Positions 7,556 to 17,320 are shown, numbered from the stretch's first letter. The stretch is DNA of 64,000 bases from JABWAN01 sp041918175 (GCA_041918175.1 JAYRWE010000094.1:449205-513204), one strand, 5' to 3'. The notes: generated by a model from the letters alone, not told the origin. Numbers and translations are program-made.

Positions 7556-9397
7556 TCACTGAATTAAAACCATTTTTTTGATTTCCGATTGCACGCGCGC
7601 TTGCGCGCTCGTGACCGTGAGTTGATAAAAATAAACGCCGGAAGCCACGCGCATGCCGCCTTCATCTTTGCCGTCCCAGCTTATCGCATGTGCACCGGCT
7701 TCTTGTGTGTTGGTTTGATAAAAGCGAATGAGCTGACCCGCGGCGTTGAAAAGGCGCAACATCACCTCGCCGCGAGAAGGCAACTCATAACTGATTTTTG
7801 TTGAGGGGTTAAACGGGTTGGGAAAATTTTGCGAGAGAGAAAAGCTTTTGGGCAGATTCGAAGCGTTGCCCGCCACCGCATTGGAGCGCTCCGGCTCAAT
7901 GATCGTGTGGATTTGATTGACGCCGAGATTCGTCACCTCCTGCTTGATGCCCGAGGGCCAATACACGAGCACTTTGTTAACCTGCGTCGCGTTGCGAATG
8001 CCGAACTCCAGTTCGAGCGGGTGCATCGAAGCATAGCTCGAACCCGCGCGCACTTCATCGATCTGCTTCATGTTTGCGGCAAACACTTCCACGCGCGCGC
8101 CGACTGCGCTGCGATTGCTCTTCGTGCCGACAAGATTGAGCACAACCCAATTCGCGCCGCTGCCTTTGTTGAGCAGGAGCTTGCTCTTCCCGCGCGCGCC
8201 GCACACGAAGAACACATCAACATAACCGTCGCGATTGAAGTCCGCAGCCACACTACCGCGGCCTTCACCTTTAAATTCGCCGCCCATGAATCCGCCCATG
8301 CGTGTGAATGTACCGTTGCCGTTGTTGTTATAAAAAACGTTCGGCTTCTCGCGCGGCAAGATCATCATCGGGCCATTGATGACGTACAAATCTTTGTCGC
8401 CGTCGTTGTCGTAGTCCATGAAATTCACGCCCCAGCCCACGCCGTCATTGTCGATGCCCACTTGCGTGGCAACGTTCGCAAACGTTCCGTCACCGTTGTT
8501 ACGCAGGAGCGGATCGTGATAGTAATCGCCGATGTAAATATCGAAATCGCCGTCGTTGTCATAATCGGCAATGTCGAGGCCCATGCCGTCGGTCTTGAAC
8601 AGTTTCGCGCTCATAGAAATATCCGTGAACGTGCCGTTGCGCTCGTTGCGAAACAGATGGTCAATGGTGTATTCATCCACAACATACAAATCCTGATCGC
8701 CGTCGAGATCATAATCAAAAAAGCTCACGCCGAGCGAGCGGCCCATCACCGCGGTTTGCGTGGCTGCGGTGACATCGGTGAAAGTGAGGTTCCCGTTGTT
8801 GCGATAGAAGACGCTGCTGTATGTGTTGGTGGAATAGTTGATGACGTAAAGATCGAGCCAGCCGTCGTGATCATAATCCGCAAACGCGGCGCTGATGCCG
8901 GGCTTGTTATCCGCCACGCCCGCGGCTTCAGCAATGTCAATGAAGTTCGCTGCGCCGTCATTGAGGTAGAGCCGATTCTTGCCGAGCGAGTTGACGAGGA
9001 AGAGATCGAGATCGCCGTCGTTATCAATATCGCCGGCCACTGCGCCGATGCTCATCTGCTCATCGGCAACGCCCGCAGCCTTCGCTTTCTCAACAAAAAC
9101 GCCGTTGCCTTGATTGATATAGAGCAGATTGGGCTTGCCTTGCCCATTGACGACGTAAAGATCGAGCCAACCGTCATTGTTGAAATCACCGCACGCCGCG
9201 CCACCCCCGTAGAGTTGGCCGACGTATTGATGGTCGATCTGCGCCTGCGTGGTGGCGTCGGTGAAAATGCTCTGTGCGTGAATGTTTTGGAGTGGAGTAA
9301 TCATGAAGAGGGCGAGCAGATAAACAAACCAAACGCAATGACGGCTCGCTTGCGAGTGCAAAGAAGATAACACGGCGGTAGAAAGAAGCGACTTCAT
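7556..9397 (-). CDS. secreted FG-GAP/CRTAC1 protein with T9SS-type sorting domain
   Basis: A 613-residue secreted protein. It has a signal peptide with hydrophobic stretch 'WFVYLLALFMI' ending at 'HAQ', about nine FG-GAP/VCBS repeats ('DFNNDGWLDLYVVN', 'DIDNDGDLDLFLVN'), and an ASPIC/UnbV segment near residues 430-510 ('VLVYWPSGIKQEV'). The final 90 residues form a sorting/FlgD-like Ig domain beginning 'SLSQNFPNPFNPSTKISYEL' and ending 'KKMVLIQ'. This C-terminal signal suggests export by a type IX-like system. Start is supported by GAGG seven bases upstream. It is in the same orientation as the CRTAC1 lipoprotein gene downstream and may be co-transcribed with it. Confidence 0.85.
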   Translation of the reverse strand: MKSLLSTAVLSSLHSQASRHCVWFVYLLALFMITPLQNIHAQSIFTDATTQAQIDHQYVGQLYGGGAACGDFNNDGWLDLYVVNGQGKPNLLYINQGNGVFVEKAKAAGVADEQMSIGAVAGDIDNDGDLDLFLVNSLGKNRLYLNDGAANFIDIAEAAGVADNKPGISAAFADYDHDGWLDLYVINYSTNTYSSVFYRNNGNLTFTDVTAATQTAVMGRSLGVSFFDYDLDGDQDLYVVDEYTIDHLFRNERNGTFTDISMSAKLFKTDGMGLDIADYDNDGDFDIYIGDYYHDPLLRNNGDGTFANVATQVGIDNDGVGWGVNFMDYDNDGDKDLYVINGPMMILPREKPNVFYNNNGNGTFTRMGGFMGGEFKGEGRGSVAADFNRDGYVDVFFVCGARGKSKLLLNKGSGANWVVLNLVGTKSNRSAVGARVEVFAANMKQIDEVRAGSSYASMHPLELEFGIRNATQVNKVLVYWPSGIKQEVTNLGVNQIHTIIEPERSNAVAGNASNLPKSFSLSQNFPNPFNPSTKISYELPSRGEVMLRLFNAAGQLIRFYQTNTQEAGAHAISWDGKDEGGMRVASGVYFYQLTVTSAQARVQSEIKKMVLIQ

Positions 9398-9564
9398 CCA
9401 TTCACCTCAATCTTTGAGCTTCGAAACAAAACGCCTGCATGCGGATCAGGCCGGAGAGATTAAAGCGGTGAGACAAGACGGTGCATGACAGCCAAACGGT
9501 GTGCGATGTGACTTTGGCAGAACAATCCCCAAAATTTCGCGCGTGGAAAAAGTGTGTTGTACGG

Positions 9565-10401
9565 CTAGTTGAGCGGCATCATAAACTTTTCCAACTCGGC
9601 TTCCAGTTGTTGCACGAGAGCACTCAATTCTTCGTGCGATTTGGCGAGCAGCAAATCATGCGGGCTAACAGGATATCTCAAAACTTTTTGGGCAGTTCGA
9701 ATTCTTCCGATCAATTCGCCTTTGGACAAACCTTGCGACAGGCCGGTGTCTACACCTCTTCCATAAATCTGTTTGCCGGCGGTCGTCTGCTCAAGCGGGG
9801 TAAGATGTAACATGGTGTTGATCTCCTCTGCTGACAAATCGGTAAATTTTTGCGCGATGACGTTGATAAGCAACTCTTCCAAATGTTTCTCGCGACTCTC
9901 GTTTAAATTGAGCGCCTTGATTTCGGTTTTCCAGCGCGGAACAGCTTCGGCCAATTCTTCGCGCGTCTTCAATGTCAACGGCATCAGCGGCGTCAACGTG
10001 CCAGTGGCGCTGCCGAGGTTCTTCAAACAGTCGATGAGGTTCGCGCGAATCAAGCGGCACGGCGGAAGGCAGGTCAAGCCAAACTCGCCGGGATCGTAGC
10101 TTTCATCTAAAAACAAAACGACGGCGATGAAGGGCGTGTCGTCCTCTCTTTGCTCGTAAAAAATACAGATTTCACGATACAATTTCCAATAGATTTTCCG
10201 CTCGGGATAGCCTTGCACTTCGAGAAAGAGGTGCGGGCCAATGCCGTCGAGCCTGCGAAAGAAGCCGTCGAAACGCTTCTCCGTGGCTTTGACCGTGATG
10301 CTTTCAAAGCCGTACTCGCCTTCAAGCTTGATCTGCACGAGCCGCGATAAGCACGAAGGATCGAAGCGGAAAAGCTCGTAGAAGATGGGATCGGTTTGCA
10401 T
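9565..10401 (-). CDS. DUF2887 (Rpn-like PD-(D/E)XK) protein
   Basis: A 278-residue protein beginning 'MQTDPIFYELFRFDPSCLSRL', the typical start of the DUF2887/YdbA-like PD-(D/E)XK family. The active-site-like segment 'RRLDGIGPHLFLEVQGY' gives the D...ExQ pattern. The C-terminus has a 'GLSQGLSKGELIGRI' linker like that of the Rpn homologue at 1219. The proposed role is DNA cleavage and recombination, by family. Start has GAGGG nine bases upstream. No partner gene is apparent. Confidence 0.8.
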   Translation of the reverse strand: MQTDPIFYELFRFDPSCLSRLVQIKLEGEYGFESITVKATEKRFDGFFRRLDGIGPHLFLEVQGYPERKIYWKLYREICIFYEQREDDTPFIAVVLFLDESYDPGEFGLTCLPPCRLIRANLIDCLKNLGSATGTLTPLMPLTLKTREELAEAVPRWKTEIKALNLNESREKHLEELLINVIAQKFTDLSAEEINTMLHLTPLEQTTAGKQIYGRGVDTGLSQGLSKGELIGRIRTAQKVLRYPVSPHDLLLAKSHEELSALVQQLEAELEKFMMPLN

Positions 10402-10440
10402 GGGTGTGTGCCCTCGGTAAAGTAAACCCGGAAGAGGTTG

Positions 10441-13440
10441 TCATCGCAACAATACAAGCTTTCTCGCTTCCACAAACGTTGCGCTGCGATCAGTCGGGGT
10501 TGCGATGAGTTTGTAAAAATAAATGCCGTTCGCCAGGTTGCTCTGGCTCGCGTCTCTCCCCTCCCAGCGCACGGCGTATTCGCCGGGTTGATAGAGCGCG
10601 TCGTTGATCAACGTCGCGACTTCTTTGCCCATGACATCATACACGACAAGCCGCACGCGGCTTTCGCGCGGTAATAAAAATTCGATGTTCGTCGAGGGGT
10701 TGGTGGGATTGGGATAATTTTGCCGCAACGCGAAACTCTCGCTTTCATATTCGCCATTAACCACGGAATAATGCGTGTGCGACAAACGCTCTTGTGGAAT
10801 GATTTGCTCGAATTGGCTCCGGCTCGACCAAAATAATTTTGCCACTGCAAGCCCGCCGCGTTCATAGAACTCCATTTTGATGCGATGTTTCTTTCCCGCG
10901 CTCAACTCTATCGTGCCGGTGTGTGTCGTTGCGCCTTGATCGACCCATTCGTTGATGAGGAGTTGATCGTCAATCCACAAACGCACGCCGTCGTCGGTCA
11001 AGGTTGAAAAAGTATACAGCTCGGAGTGTTGCGGCTCGACGAAACCAGTCCAGCGCACGGTATACAAATCCACGCCGAAGCCGAGTAGCGGTGCGTTCGC
11101 GGCCCAATCGAAGTCAACCGTCAAATCCGTGCGCGTGAATTTTTTGCCGCTGAAATCGAGATCGTCGTAATACTCCGCGAGCAAGCCGGGCCGCAACACG
11201 CCGCCGAGGGTGATGAGTTCGTTCTTCTGTGCGACGGCAATGCCATTCGCGCCGCTCACTTCCAAACGCACGCTATACACGCCGTTCTTTTTATAAACAT
11301 GAATAGGATTTTGCGCGAAGCTCGAATCGCCGTCGCCGAAACGCCAAAACCATTTCGAAGGCGAAGGCACATTCGAGAGATCAGTGAATTGCACGGCGAG
11401 CGGCGCACTGCCGTGCAGCGTATTCGCGGCAAACTCCGCGCGGCCCACGAGCTTGACGCGCAAAATGTTCGCGCCGCGATCAATGGGCGAAAGATAGTTT
11501 TGATCTTTGTACAAGTCGGAGAAGTACAGTCCATCCGGGCCTGCGGCCAGCGCGACCGCGGTGGCTTTGCCCGTGCCGGTGTATTCGATAAACTTGATCG
11601 GGCCGCTTTGCAAGTTGCCGTTCGCGTCCAACACGAACTCGACGATGCGCTTGCCGGTTGCTTGCGTACCGCTCGCCCACGTTGAACCCGATTCGGTAAC
11701 AAACGCGTGATCCATTTTATCTGCGGGAAAGCCGCTGCCGCCGAATGTTTGCGGTTGCATGAAGGCGAGATTCGCGGGCGCGTGCGGCGGCGTCCATGTA
11801 TAAAGCGCGCGTGTAGCCATGCTCTCGCCCGTGCCGTTCCATGCGTAATTCGCGCCGCGCTCCACCTTCGCAAAACGGTCGTTGCGATCCGGGCCGTTTT
11901 CCACTTCATAATGAAAGCCGTCGCTCGCGCGCCAATCGCCGCCGAAGGGATTGCGAAAGCCATAGGCAAAAACATAATCGCGCGCGTTGAGGCCGTCGCT
12001 CGTGTTATAAAAAGGATTGTCACTCGGCGCAGTGCCGTCGAGATTCAATCGCAAAACTTTTCCACGATACGAATTGAGATTGAGCGCGGTGCTCGCATCG
12101 AAGCCGTCGCCCATATGCACGTAGAGTTTGTTGTCCGGGCCAATCGAAACATTCGAAATGAAATGCGACTGGCCTTGACTCTCGCCGGGCATGTCGAGCA
12201 CAGTGGTTTGCGAAGCCGCGGTGCGGCCGCCGTCATTGCTATGAAAGCGCACGACGCGCGGATAATGCGGGCCGTTGGGCGGCGCGGAATCATAAAGCAA
12301 CGCAACGATGACGTCGCCGGTGCTTGGCTCAACGACGATGCCCGACAAACCTTGCTCCCCCGAGCCGGGAAAATCGCCGGTGGGTTCGAAGTTCAACAAG
12401 CCGCTCGCATAATCCCGCACGGAGCCGTCGCGCGTGACAAGTTTGATAGTGCCGTACAATTCGGTGACGTAGAAGAACGGATCTTTCGGCTGCGTGCCTG
12501 CATTCGGAATGAAGGCGATATTGACCGGCAATTGCAAACCGCGCGCAAAGATTTCGACTTTATATCCGGCTTGCAAACTTTGCCACGGCACGGCCGCGCC
12601 TTGCGCGAGTTGCGAAAAGTTCGGTTCGGTTTGATTCGCCTCGCCAATGAAGCTGCTGCCGTCCGCGGAAATCCAAAAATAATTTTGCTGCGCTGCGACG
12701 AGCGTCATGGCCGGAAAATAAAGCGCGCGATCTTCGCCGTCGCCATTGGTGAAGAGCAAGCGCGTTGCGGGCAGAAGCAAGCCATTGCTTCCGCCGGAGA
12801 TCGCAACGCGAATCGCATGATGATGACTCAACGCAGTCGGGTTGATAACTTCATTGCGCCTGCCATCGAGTCCGCGCAGCGCAAGCAGCAATTCGCCTTC
12901 GGAAGATTCCATGCGAATTTCCGGCGGAGCATTGCCCGCGGGCAGAATGATTTCCGCATCGGTTTCATCCAACAAACGCGGCAATGGAAACGCGGCGACC
13001 TCGGCCAATTCAAACGCGAAAATTTCCGAAGGCCCTCCCGTGCGAAAGCCGCGCTCGGCATAATCGCTCCAGCGGCCCGTATTGTCTTGATGGCGCACGC
13101 GCAAACGATACGCGGCGTTATATTCCATCTCCGCGCGTGCGGCGTGTGAGCCGAGGAATTGGCCGTCGCCCAAATGCACATGCAGCCTTTCAACTCCGTC
13201 CTTGCAGCGCGCTTCCCAAATCAATTCATCGCTCGCTGCAACGCGAATTTCCCAATCCGTGCACGCATGCGCATCATTGGGATCGGGATCGGAAAACGCC
13301 GCGGTTTCCATATGCACATCGGCAGGATTCGCGATTTGACCTTCGGTCGAGGGCTCGGTGATGATTGGAGGGTTGGGAGGATTTTGTGCAAGTGCAGAGG
13401 TCGCGACGGCGAAGAGCAATACGATGAGGATAGATTTCAT
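10441..13440 (-). CDS. secreted PQQ-type sugar dehydrogenase with PKD, PA14 and sorting domains
   Basis: A 999-residue secreted protein with a signal peptide of about 19 residues ('SILIVLLFAVATSALAQ'). Domain order: an FN3-like N-terminal region; a glucose/sorbosone dehydrogenase beta-propeller at about 300-640 ('SGEQGLSGIVVEP', 'GPDNKLYVHMGDGFD', 'YGFRNPFG'); a PKD domain at about 650-720 ('WFWRFGDGDSSFAQNP'); a PA14 domain at about 735-860 ('LLAEYYDDLDFSG', 'LTDDGVRLWIDDQLLINEW'); and a C-terminal sorting domain ('LRQNYPNPTNPSTNIEFLL'). Known relatives oxidise sugars or aldoses with PQQ outside the cytoplasm; PA14 suggests glycan binding. The start at 13440 follows GAAGG and a good signal peptide. 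Confidence 0.85.
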   Translation of the reverse strand: MKSILIVLLFAVATSALAQNPPNPPIITEPSTEGQIANPADVHMETAAFSDPDPNDAHACTDWEIRVAASDELIWEARCKDGVERLHVHLGDGQFLGSHAARAEMEYNAAYRLRVRHQDNTGRWSDYAERGFRTGGPSEIFAFELAEVAAFPLPRLLDETDAEIILPAGNAPPEIRMESSEGELLLALRGLDGRRNEVINPTALSHHHAIRVAISGGSNGLLLPATRLLFTNGDGEDRALYFPAMTLVAAQQNYFWISADGSSFIGEANQTEPNFSQLAQGAAVPWQSLQAGYKVEIFARGLQLPVNIAFIPNAGTQPKDPFFYVTELYGTIKLVTRDGSVRDYASGLLNFEPTGDFPGSGEQGLSGIVVEPSTGDVIVALLYDSAPPNGPHYPRVVRFHSNDGGRTAASQTTVLDMPGESQGQSHFISNVSIGPDNKLYVHMGDGFDASTALNLNSYRGKVLRLNLDGTAPSDNPFYNTSDGLNARDYVFAYGFRNPFGGDWRASDGFHYEVENGPDRNDRFAKVERGANYAWNGTGESMATRALYTWTPPHAPANLAFMQPQTFGGSGFPADKMDHAFVTESGSTWASGTQATGKRIVEFVLDANGNLQSGPIKFIEYTGTGKATAVALAAGPDGLYFSDLYKDQNYLSPIDRGANILRVKLVGRAEFAANTLHGSAPLAVQFTDLSNVPSPSKWFWRFGDGDSSFAQNPIHVYKKNGVYSVRLEVSGANGIAVAQKNELITLGGVLRPGLLAEYYDDLDFSGKKFTRTDLTVDFDWAANAPLLGFGVDLYTVRWTGFVEPQHSELYTFSTLTDDGVRLWIDDQLLINEWVDQGATTHTGTIELSAGKKHRIKMEFYERGGLAVAKLFWSSRSQFEQIIPQERLSHTHYSVVNGEYESESFALRQNYPNPTNPSTNIEFLLPRESRVRLVVYDVMGKEVATLINDALYQPGEYAVRWEGRDASQSNLANGIYFYKLIATPTDRSATFVEARKLVLLR

Positions 13441-13467
13441 TGCTTCCCTTCGGTTAATATTAACTCT

Positions 13468-13647
13468 CGTTCCCAAACTCCGTTTGGGAGCGCAAGTGCG
13501 ATTGAAACTCTGTTTCAGACAATGCTTGATAAACGAACGAATAGCGGAGCAATCAAATGTCTCGACGAATGATATAGCTCAAGGCATCATTGCAAATGGA
13601 AACGGAGTTTCCGAAACAAGCGCGTTCCCAAACGGAGTTTTGGAACG
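13468..13647. repeat. REP-like palindromes, family B (left cluster)
   Basis: Palindromes lie at 13468-13492 (CGTTCCCAAACTCCGTTTGGGAGCG), 13503-13517 (TGAAACTCTGTTTCA), 13598-13612 (GGAAACGGAGTTTCC) and 13623-13647 (CGTTCCCAAACGGAGTTTTGGAACG). The two palindrome types alternate as in bacterial BIMEs. They lie between the sugar dehydrogenase-like gene and the RAYT gene at 13696. Confidence 0.85.
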
Positions 13648-13695
13648 AGAGGAATGAACAGAGTCTGGGAACGCGATGAAGCACCTTGCTCCGCC

Positions 13696-14232
13696 TCATA
13701 TCGGCAATGGGTCAAGCGCAATAATCGCATGATCGTTGTGCTCAAAATTCCTGGCCGATGAGTACCGCCAATGTGCAGGCAAATCAACCAAGCCGCGCTT
13801 CACCGGGTTGCAATGAATGTACTCGATTTTTTGCACCAGCATTTCTTCGTTCATCATCAATTGCGGATGAACGCCTTCCTGCCAAACTTGATGCGCGCTC
13901 TCGGTCTTGTGCTTCTTCTTAAAATAAGCCAATTGATTGAGCAGCCACGCTTTGCGATCTTGTTGCAGTTGGATGAGAACTTGTCGCGCAGTGAATTTCT
14001 TTAATGAAGTAAGGGTGCCCGACAACTCCGGGCCGGAGACAATGAGATGGAAATGATTATCCAGGATGACATAGGCGTAGAGCTTCAGGCCTTTTTGCTC
14101 GCGACAGAATTTGAGGGATTGAATGATGATCTCAAAATATTTTTGGCTGGTGAAAACAGGCAACCATTCGATGATCGTAGAGGTGATGAAATAGACGCCG
14201 TCGGCATTGGTGATTTTGTAGCGTGTGCGCAT
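13696..14232 (-). CDS. REP-associated tyrosine transposase (RAYT)
   Basis: A complete 178-residue RAYT. The HUH motif is 'YVILDNHFHLIV' with H60 and H62. The conserved C-terminus 'EYIHCNPVKRGLVDLPAHWRYSSARNF' is present, and the candidate catalytic tyrosine lies in the region after the HUH motif. GGAGG seven bases upstream fixes the start. It is flanked on both sides by family B palindromes, the arrangement expected of a RAYT maintaining its own REP elements. It differs from the partial RAYT at 1-286, which is close to a different palindrome family. Confidence 0.9.
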   Translation of the reverse strand: MRTRYKITNADGVYFITSTIIEWLPVFTSQKYFEIIIQSLKFCREQKGLKLYAYVILDNHFHLIVSGPELSGTLTSLKKFTARQVLIQLQQDRKAWLLNQLAYFKKKHKTESAHQVWQEGVHPQLMMNEEMLVQKIEYIHCNPVKRGLVDLPAHWRYSSARNFEHNDHAIIALDPLPI

Positions 14233-14273
14233 GTGTTATCCTCCAGTTTAAAACTAATCCTGCCCAATTTCTC

Positions 14274-14572
14274 GTTCCCAAACGGAGTTTGGGAACGCAA
14301 GTACGTTTGAAACTCTGTTTCAAACTATGGCTGATAACGCAATGCCTGTTGGGTGCTCGCAACTCTCTAGCAATTGTGTTAGTGCTATATATCTCCACGT
14401 GGCTGGAAACGGAGTTTCCAAAGCAAGTGCGTTCCCAAACGGAGTTTGGGAACGAGAGGAATGGCTGTTGGGTGCTCACTACTCTCTAACAATCGAGTTT
14501 GAGCCAGGTCTCTCCTTGTGGCCGGAAACGGAGTTTCTAAAGCAAGTGCGTTCCCAAACGGAGTTTGGGAAC
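14274..14572. repeat. REP-like palindromes, family B (right cluster, tandem)
   Basis: Palindrome GTTCCCAAACGGAG... occurs at 14274-14296, 14431-14453 and 14550-14572. The shorter GAAAC/GTTTC type occurs at 14307-14323, 14405-14419 and 14524-14538. From about 14343 to 14580 the sequence is two tandem copies of a roughly 119-base unit, each beginning 'CTGTTGGGTGCTC' and ending in the pair of palindromes. Nothing in the segment looks coding; it fills the gap between the RAYT and the TPR lipoprotein gene. Confidence 0.85.
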
Positions 14573-14595
14573 GAGAAAGGCCGAGAGGAAATTCT

Positions 14596-15825
14596 TCACG
14601 ACTTCTTCGGCAGCTTTGCGAGATATGCTTTCACCACCGAATCATCTGGCGCATATTTTAGCGCATTGTCCCACGCTTCGCGCGCTTCGTCGAAACGCTT
14701 GGTATTGGCATATGCCGCGCCGAGGTTGCGCCACACATCCGCGAGAATGGGCGCGCGCTCGACAATCGACTTGTAATGAAAAATCGCTTTGGCCGTATCG
14801 CCGGTGAGGATAAACAGATTCGCCAAATTATTTTCGAGCGCCATAAAACGCGGCTCTATCGAAAGCGCGATTTGAAAGGCCTCGCGCGCCTCTTCCCATC
14901 TGCCCGCGCGGCGCAGGGCTTCCCCGTAGTTGACCCATAGCATGAGTTGGTCGGGATTGTTCTCCACCAAGTTTTCCCAATCTTGAATGTTCTTCAATTC
15001 AACCTGCAAGCTTTCGGCTTTGGCCAAATAGCGCTTGCCTTCAGTCGCACGATTCATGCGCACAAACGCTTGGCCGAGATTGTAATTTGCCCAATAATGC
15101 CAAGGCCGTTTCGCCACCACTTGCTCAAGTTGCGCGACCGCTTCGGACAAATCACCGCGCGAGAAAAGCAGCGCGCCGATGAAATATTGATAGTTCAAAT
15201 TCTCCGGCTCAAGCTGCAAACCGCGACGCGCAAACTTGAGCGCTCGGTCGAGTTCGCCCTCTTCTTTGTAAAGTTCAGCAAGGCGCAAATAAGCCGTCGT
15301 GAACGTGCTATCGGTTTTGAGCGCTTGTTCATAAACCACACGCGCGCTATCGGGCTTACCGAGCTTGGCATACACACGTCCGATTTGATGCAAGGCCGCG
15401 GCGCTTGGATAATTCGCCATCTCCTTTTCATAACAACTCAGCGCCTTGCGCGATTCGCCGGCGCGCAGCGCAACGCTGCCCAAGTTGAGCCACGCACCTT
15501 TGTAAAACGGATCGAGCGCCAGCACTTTTTGATATGCCGCCTCGGCCAAATCATAACGCCGCATCTCGGTGTGAATCACGCCGCGCAGGAAGAACACGTC
15601 CGCGAGTTGCGGCGCGTAATGTTCCGCGCTATCCGTGAGCGCCAATGCCGCGGCAAAGGCGCGATAGCTCAAAGCATCTTGCGCTTGAATCAAAAATTTC
15701 GGCGCAAGCGGATTGGCCGCGCGGCGCTGTTCTTCGGTTTGTGATTGCTCCTTTGAGCAACCCAAGATGAGGCTCAGTGCAAACAGCCAAATGAGCGACC
15801 AATTAGAATTTCTTTTGCTGAGCAT
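14596..15825 (-). CDS. TPR-repeat lipoprotein
   Basis: A 409-residue lipoprotein with signal 'WSLIWLFALSLILGC' (lipobox LILGC, Cys23) followed by about ten TPR repeats across residues 50-400, such as 'YDLAEAAYQKVLALDPFYKG' and 'PDSARVVYEQALKTDSTFTT'. TPR lipoproteins act as periplasmic scaffolds for protein complexes. It follows the PQQ-type beta-propeller gene on the same strand with a 59-base gap and may be co-transcribed with it. No ribosome site stands out upstream. Partner proteins cannot be named. Confidence 0.8.
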   Translation of the reverse strand: MLSKRNSNWSLIWLFALSLILGCSKEQSQTEEQRRAANPLAPKFLIQAQDALSYRAFAAALALTDSAEHYAPQLADVFFLRGVIHTEMRRYDLAEAAYQKVLALDPFYKGAWLNLGSVALRAGESRKALSCYEKEMANYPSAAALHQIGRVYAKLGKPDSARVVYEQALKTDSTFTTAYLRLAELYKEEGELDRALKFARRGLQLEPENLNYQYFIGALLFSRGDLSEAVAQLEQVVAKRPWHYWANYNLGQAFVRMNRATEGKRYLAKAESLQVELKNIQDWENLVENNPDQLMLWVNYGEALRRAGRWEEAREAFQIALSIEPRFMALENNLANLFILTGDTAKAIFHYKSIVERAPILADVWRNLGAAYANTKRFDEAREAWDNALKYAPDDSVVKAYLAKLPKKS

Positions 15826-15884
15826 GGGTATGGTTATTTTGATGAGGTGAGTTATTGCGGCAGTCGCAGGCTTAGCGACAAAAT

Positions 15885-17276
15885 TTACTGTCCAATCGCA
15901 AAGAGATGATTTTGCGCGCGCACGAACAGCATGCCGGCAGACAGTGCAGGCGTAGCCATGAGCAACTCGCCCATGGCATTCGTTGCGAGCACTTCGAATT
16001 GCGGTCCAGCTTTGACCACAAAGATGTCGCCATCTTCGCCGAGCAAATAAAGTTTGCCGTCCGCGGCCACTGGCGAAGCGCTAAAGCCGCTGCCGCGATG
16101 CGTGATGCGCTGGCGATAAATTTCCTCGCCGGTCTTCAAATTATAACAATCAAAAACGCCGGAGTTGGCGAGCACGTAAAGATGATCGCGATAGATGATC
16201 GGCGTGGGCATATATGAGCCGCGCTGCTTTTTGCTCCATGCGATGCTCGTGCTCGCAGTTTGTCCTTCCGCGAGCGTGATATCGCCCTGCGCGCCCGCGC
16301 GAATTGCGAAGATCGGCGCCTCAGGTCGGCGACCGCTCGCGACGATGATCAAGTCTTCATAAAAAATCGGCGTGGGCGCGGTGATTTTCGAACTGCCGCC
16401 CAAACGCCAAAGCTCTTTGCCGGTGAAGGGATCATTGCCGCGAATAAAATTCGGCGCATTCGTGATCAACTCAGCGCGAGCACCGTTGGAATAAACGTTG
16501 GGCGTGCTCCATGAAGGCAACTCCTCGCGCGCCGTCTTCCATTTCGTTTTGCCGGTTTTGATATCGAACGCCCACAGAAAATCTTCGTGCTGCGTATCGC
16601 ATTGCACAATCACGAGATCACGATAGATGATCGGCGAGCTTGCATTGCCCCACTCGTAATCCGGCGCATCATACGCGCCCGCATCGAGCACGCCGAGGTC
16701 TTGCTTCCAAACGGGGCGACCTTCGAGATTAAATGCATACAAACCCTGCGAGCCGAAGAAAGCGACGACATAACGGCCGTCTGTCGCGGGCGTCGAGTTC
16801 GCGTACGTGGCTTTGATGTGTCGCTTCTCGCGCGGTGTGCCTTTGAACGCGGTTTGCTCCCACAAAATTTTTCCGCTGTGTTTATCGAGCGCGAGCACTT
16901 TCCATTCATGCACGGACTTGTCCGCGGAAGCATCGCCGTCGCCATACAACCCGTGACGAAAGCTCGCTTCCCCGAGGCTGCTGATTGCAGTGGTCACGAA
17001 GAGGCGATCGGCCCAAACAATCGGACTCGAATGCGCGAGACCAGGGATACGCGTTTTCCATTTGATATGCGCTGCGCTTTCGCCGCCCCACGTGTCGGAC
17101 AAGTTTTGGCCATCCGCAACGCCCGAGGCAAACGCGCCGCGAAACGAAGGCCAGTGCGCATTGTCATTCGCGCGCGCAGGAGGAGCGTTTGTTGATTGCG
17201 CAAGCGCGTTTAAAAAAAATAACCAGAGCAGACTTGCGCAAAAGCAGATTGTTTGAAATGGTCTATTCATATGCAC
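15885..17276 (-). CDS. PQQ/BamB-like beta-propeller, exported
   Basis: A 463-residue exported protein with a signal peptide ('ICFCASLLWLFFLNALAQ') and an outer-membrane assembly factor/PQQ-like beta-propeller. Repeated blades read 'HIKWKTRIPGLAHSSPIVWADRLFVTT', 'VLALDKHSGKILWEQ', 'YRDLVIVQCDT' and 'YAFNLEGRPVWKQDL'. Homologues are either PQQ-dependent alcohol dehydrogenase-like propellers or non-catalytic scaffolds. The quinoprotein disulfide/catalytic Asp pattern is not evident here, so enzyme activity is uncertain. A second ATG at 17270 is equally possible; neither has a clear ribosome site. Confidence 0.75.
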   Translation of the reverse strand: MHMNRPFQTICFCASLLWLFFLNALAQSTNAPPARANDNAHWPSFRGAFASGVADGQNLSDTWGGESAAHIKWKTRIPGLAHSSPIVWADRLFVTTAISSLGEASFRHGLYGDGDASADKSVHEWKVLALDKHSGKILWEQTAFKGTPREKRHIKATYANSTPATDGRYVVAFFGSQGLYAFNLEGRPVWKQDLGVLDAGAYDAPDYEWGNASSPIIYRDLVIVQCDTQHEDFLWAFDIKTGKTKWKTAREELPSWSTPNVYSNGARAELITNAPNFIRGNDPFTGKELWRLGGSSKITAPTPIFYEDLIIVASGRRPEAPIFAIRAGAQGDITLAEGQTASTSIAWSKKQRGSYMPTPIIYRDHLYVLANSGVFDCYNLKTGEEIYRQRITHRGSGFSASPVAADGKLYLLGEDGDIFVVKAGPQFEVLATNAMGELLMATPALSAGMLFVRAQNHLFAIGQ

Positions 17277-17320
17277 GTATTGGGGCCGCGTTTATCCGAA
17301 TGATGCCATCCAAAGATAAA

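Noticed and set aside
7829..9370. 513-codon plus-strand frame
   Set aside because: It is a mirror frame of the secreted FG-GAP protein, with repeated 'VAVVIII' patterns that follow from the FG-GAP codons.
14343..14580. CRISPR array
   Set aside because: The repeated units are two 119-base tandem copies with internal palindromes, with no regular short spacers and no cas genes.
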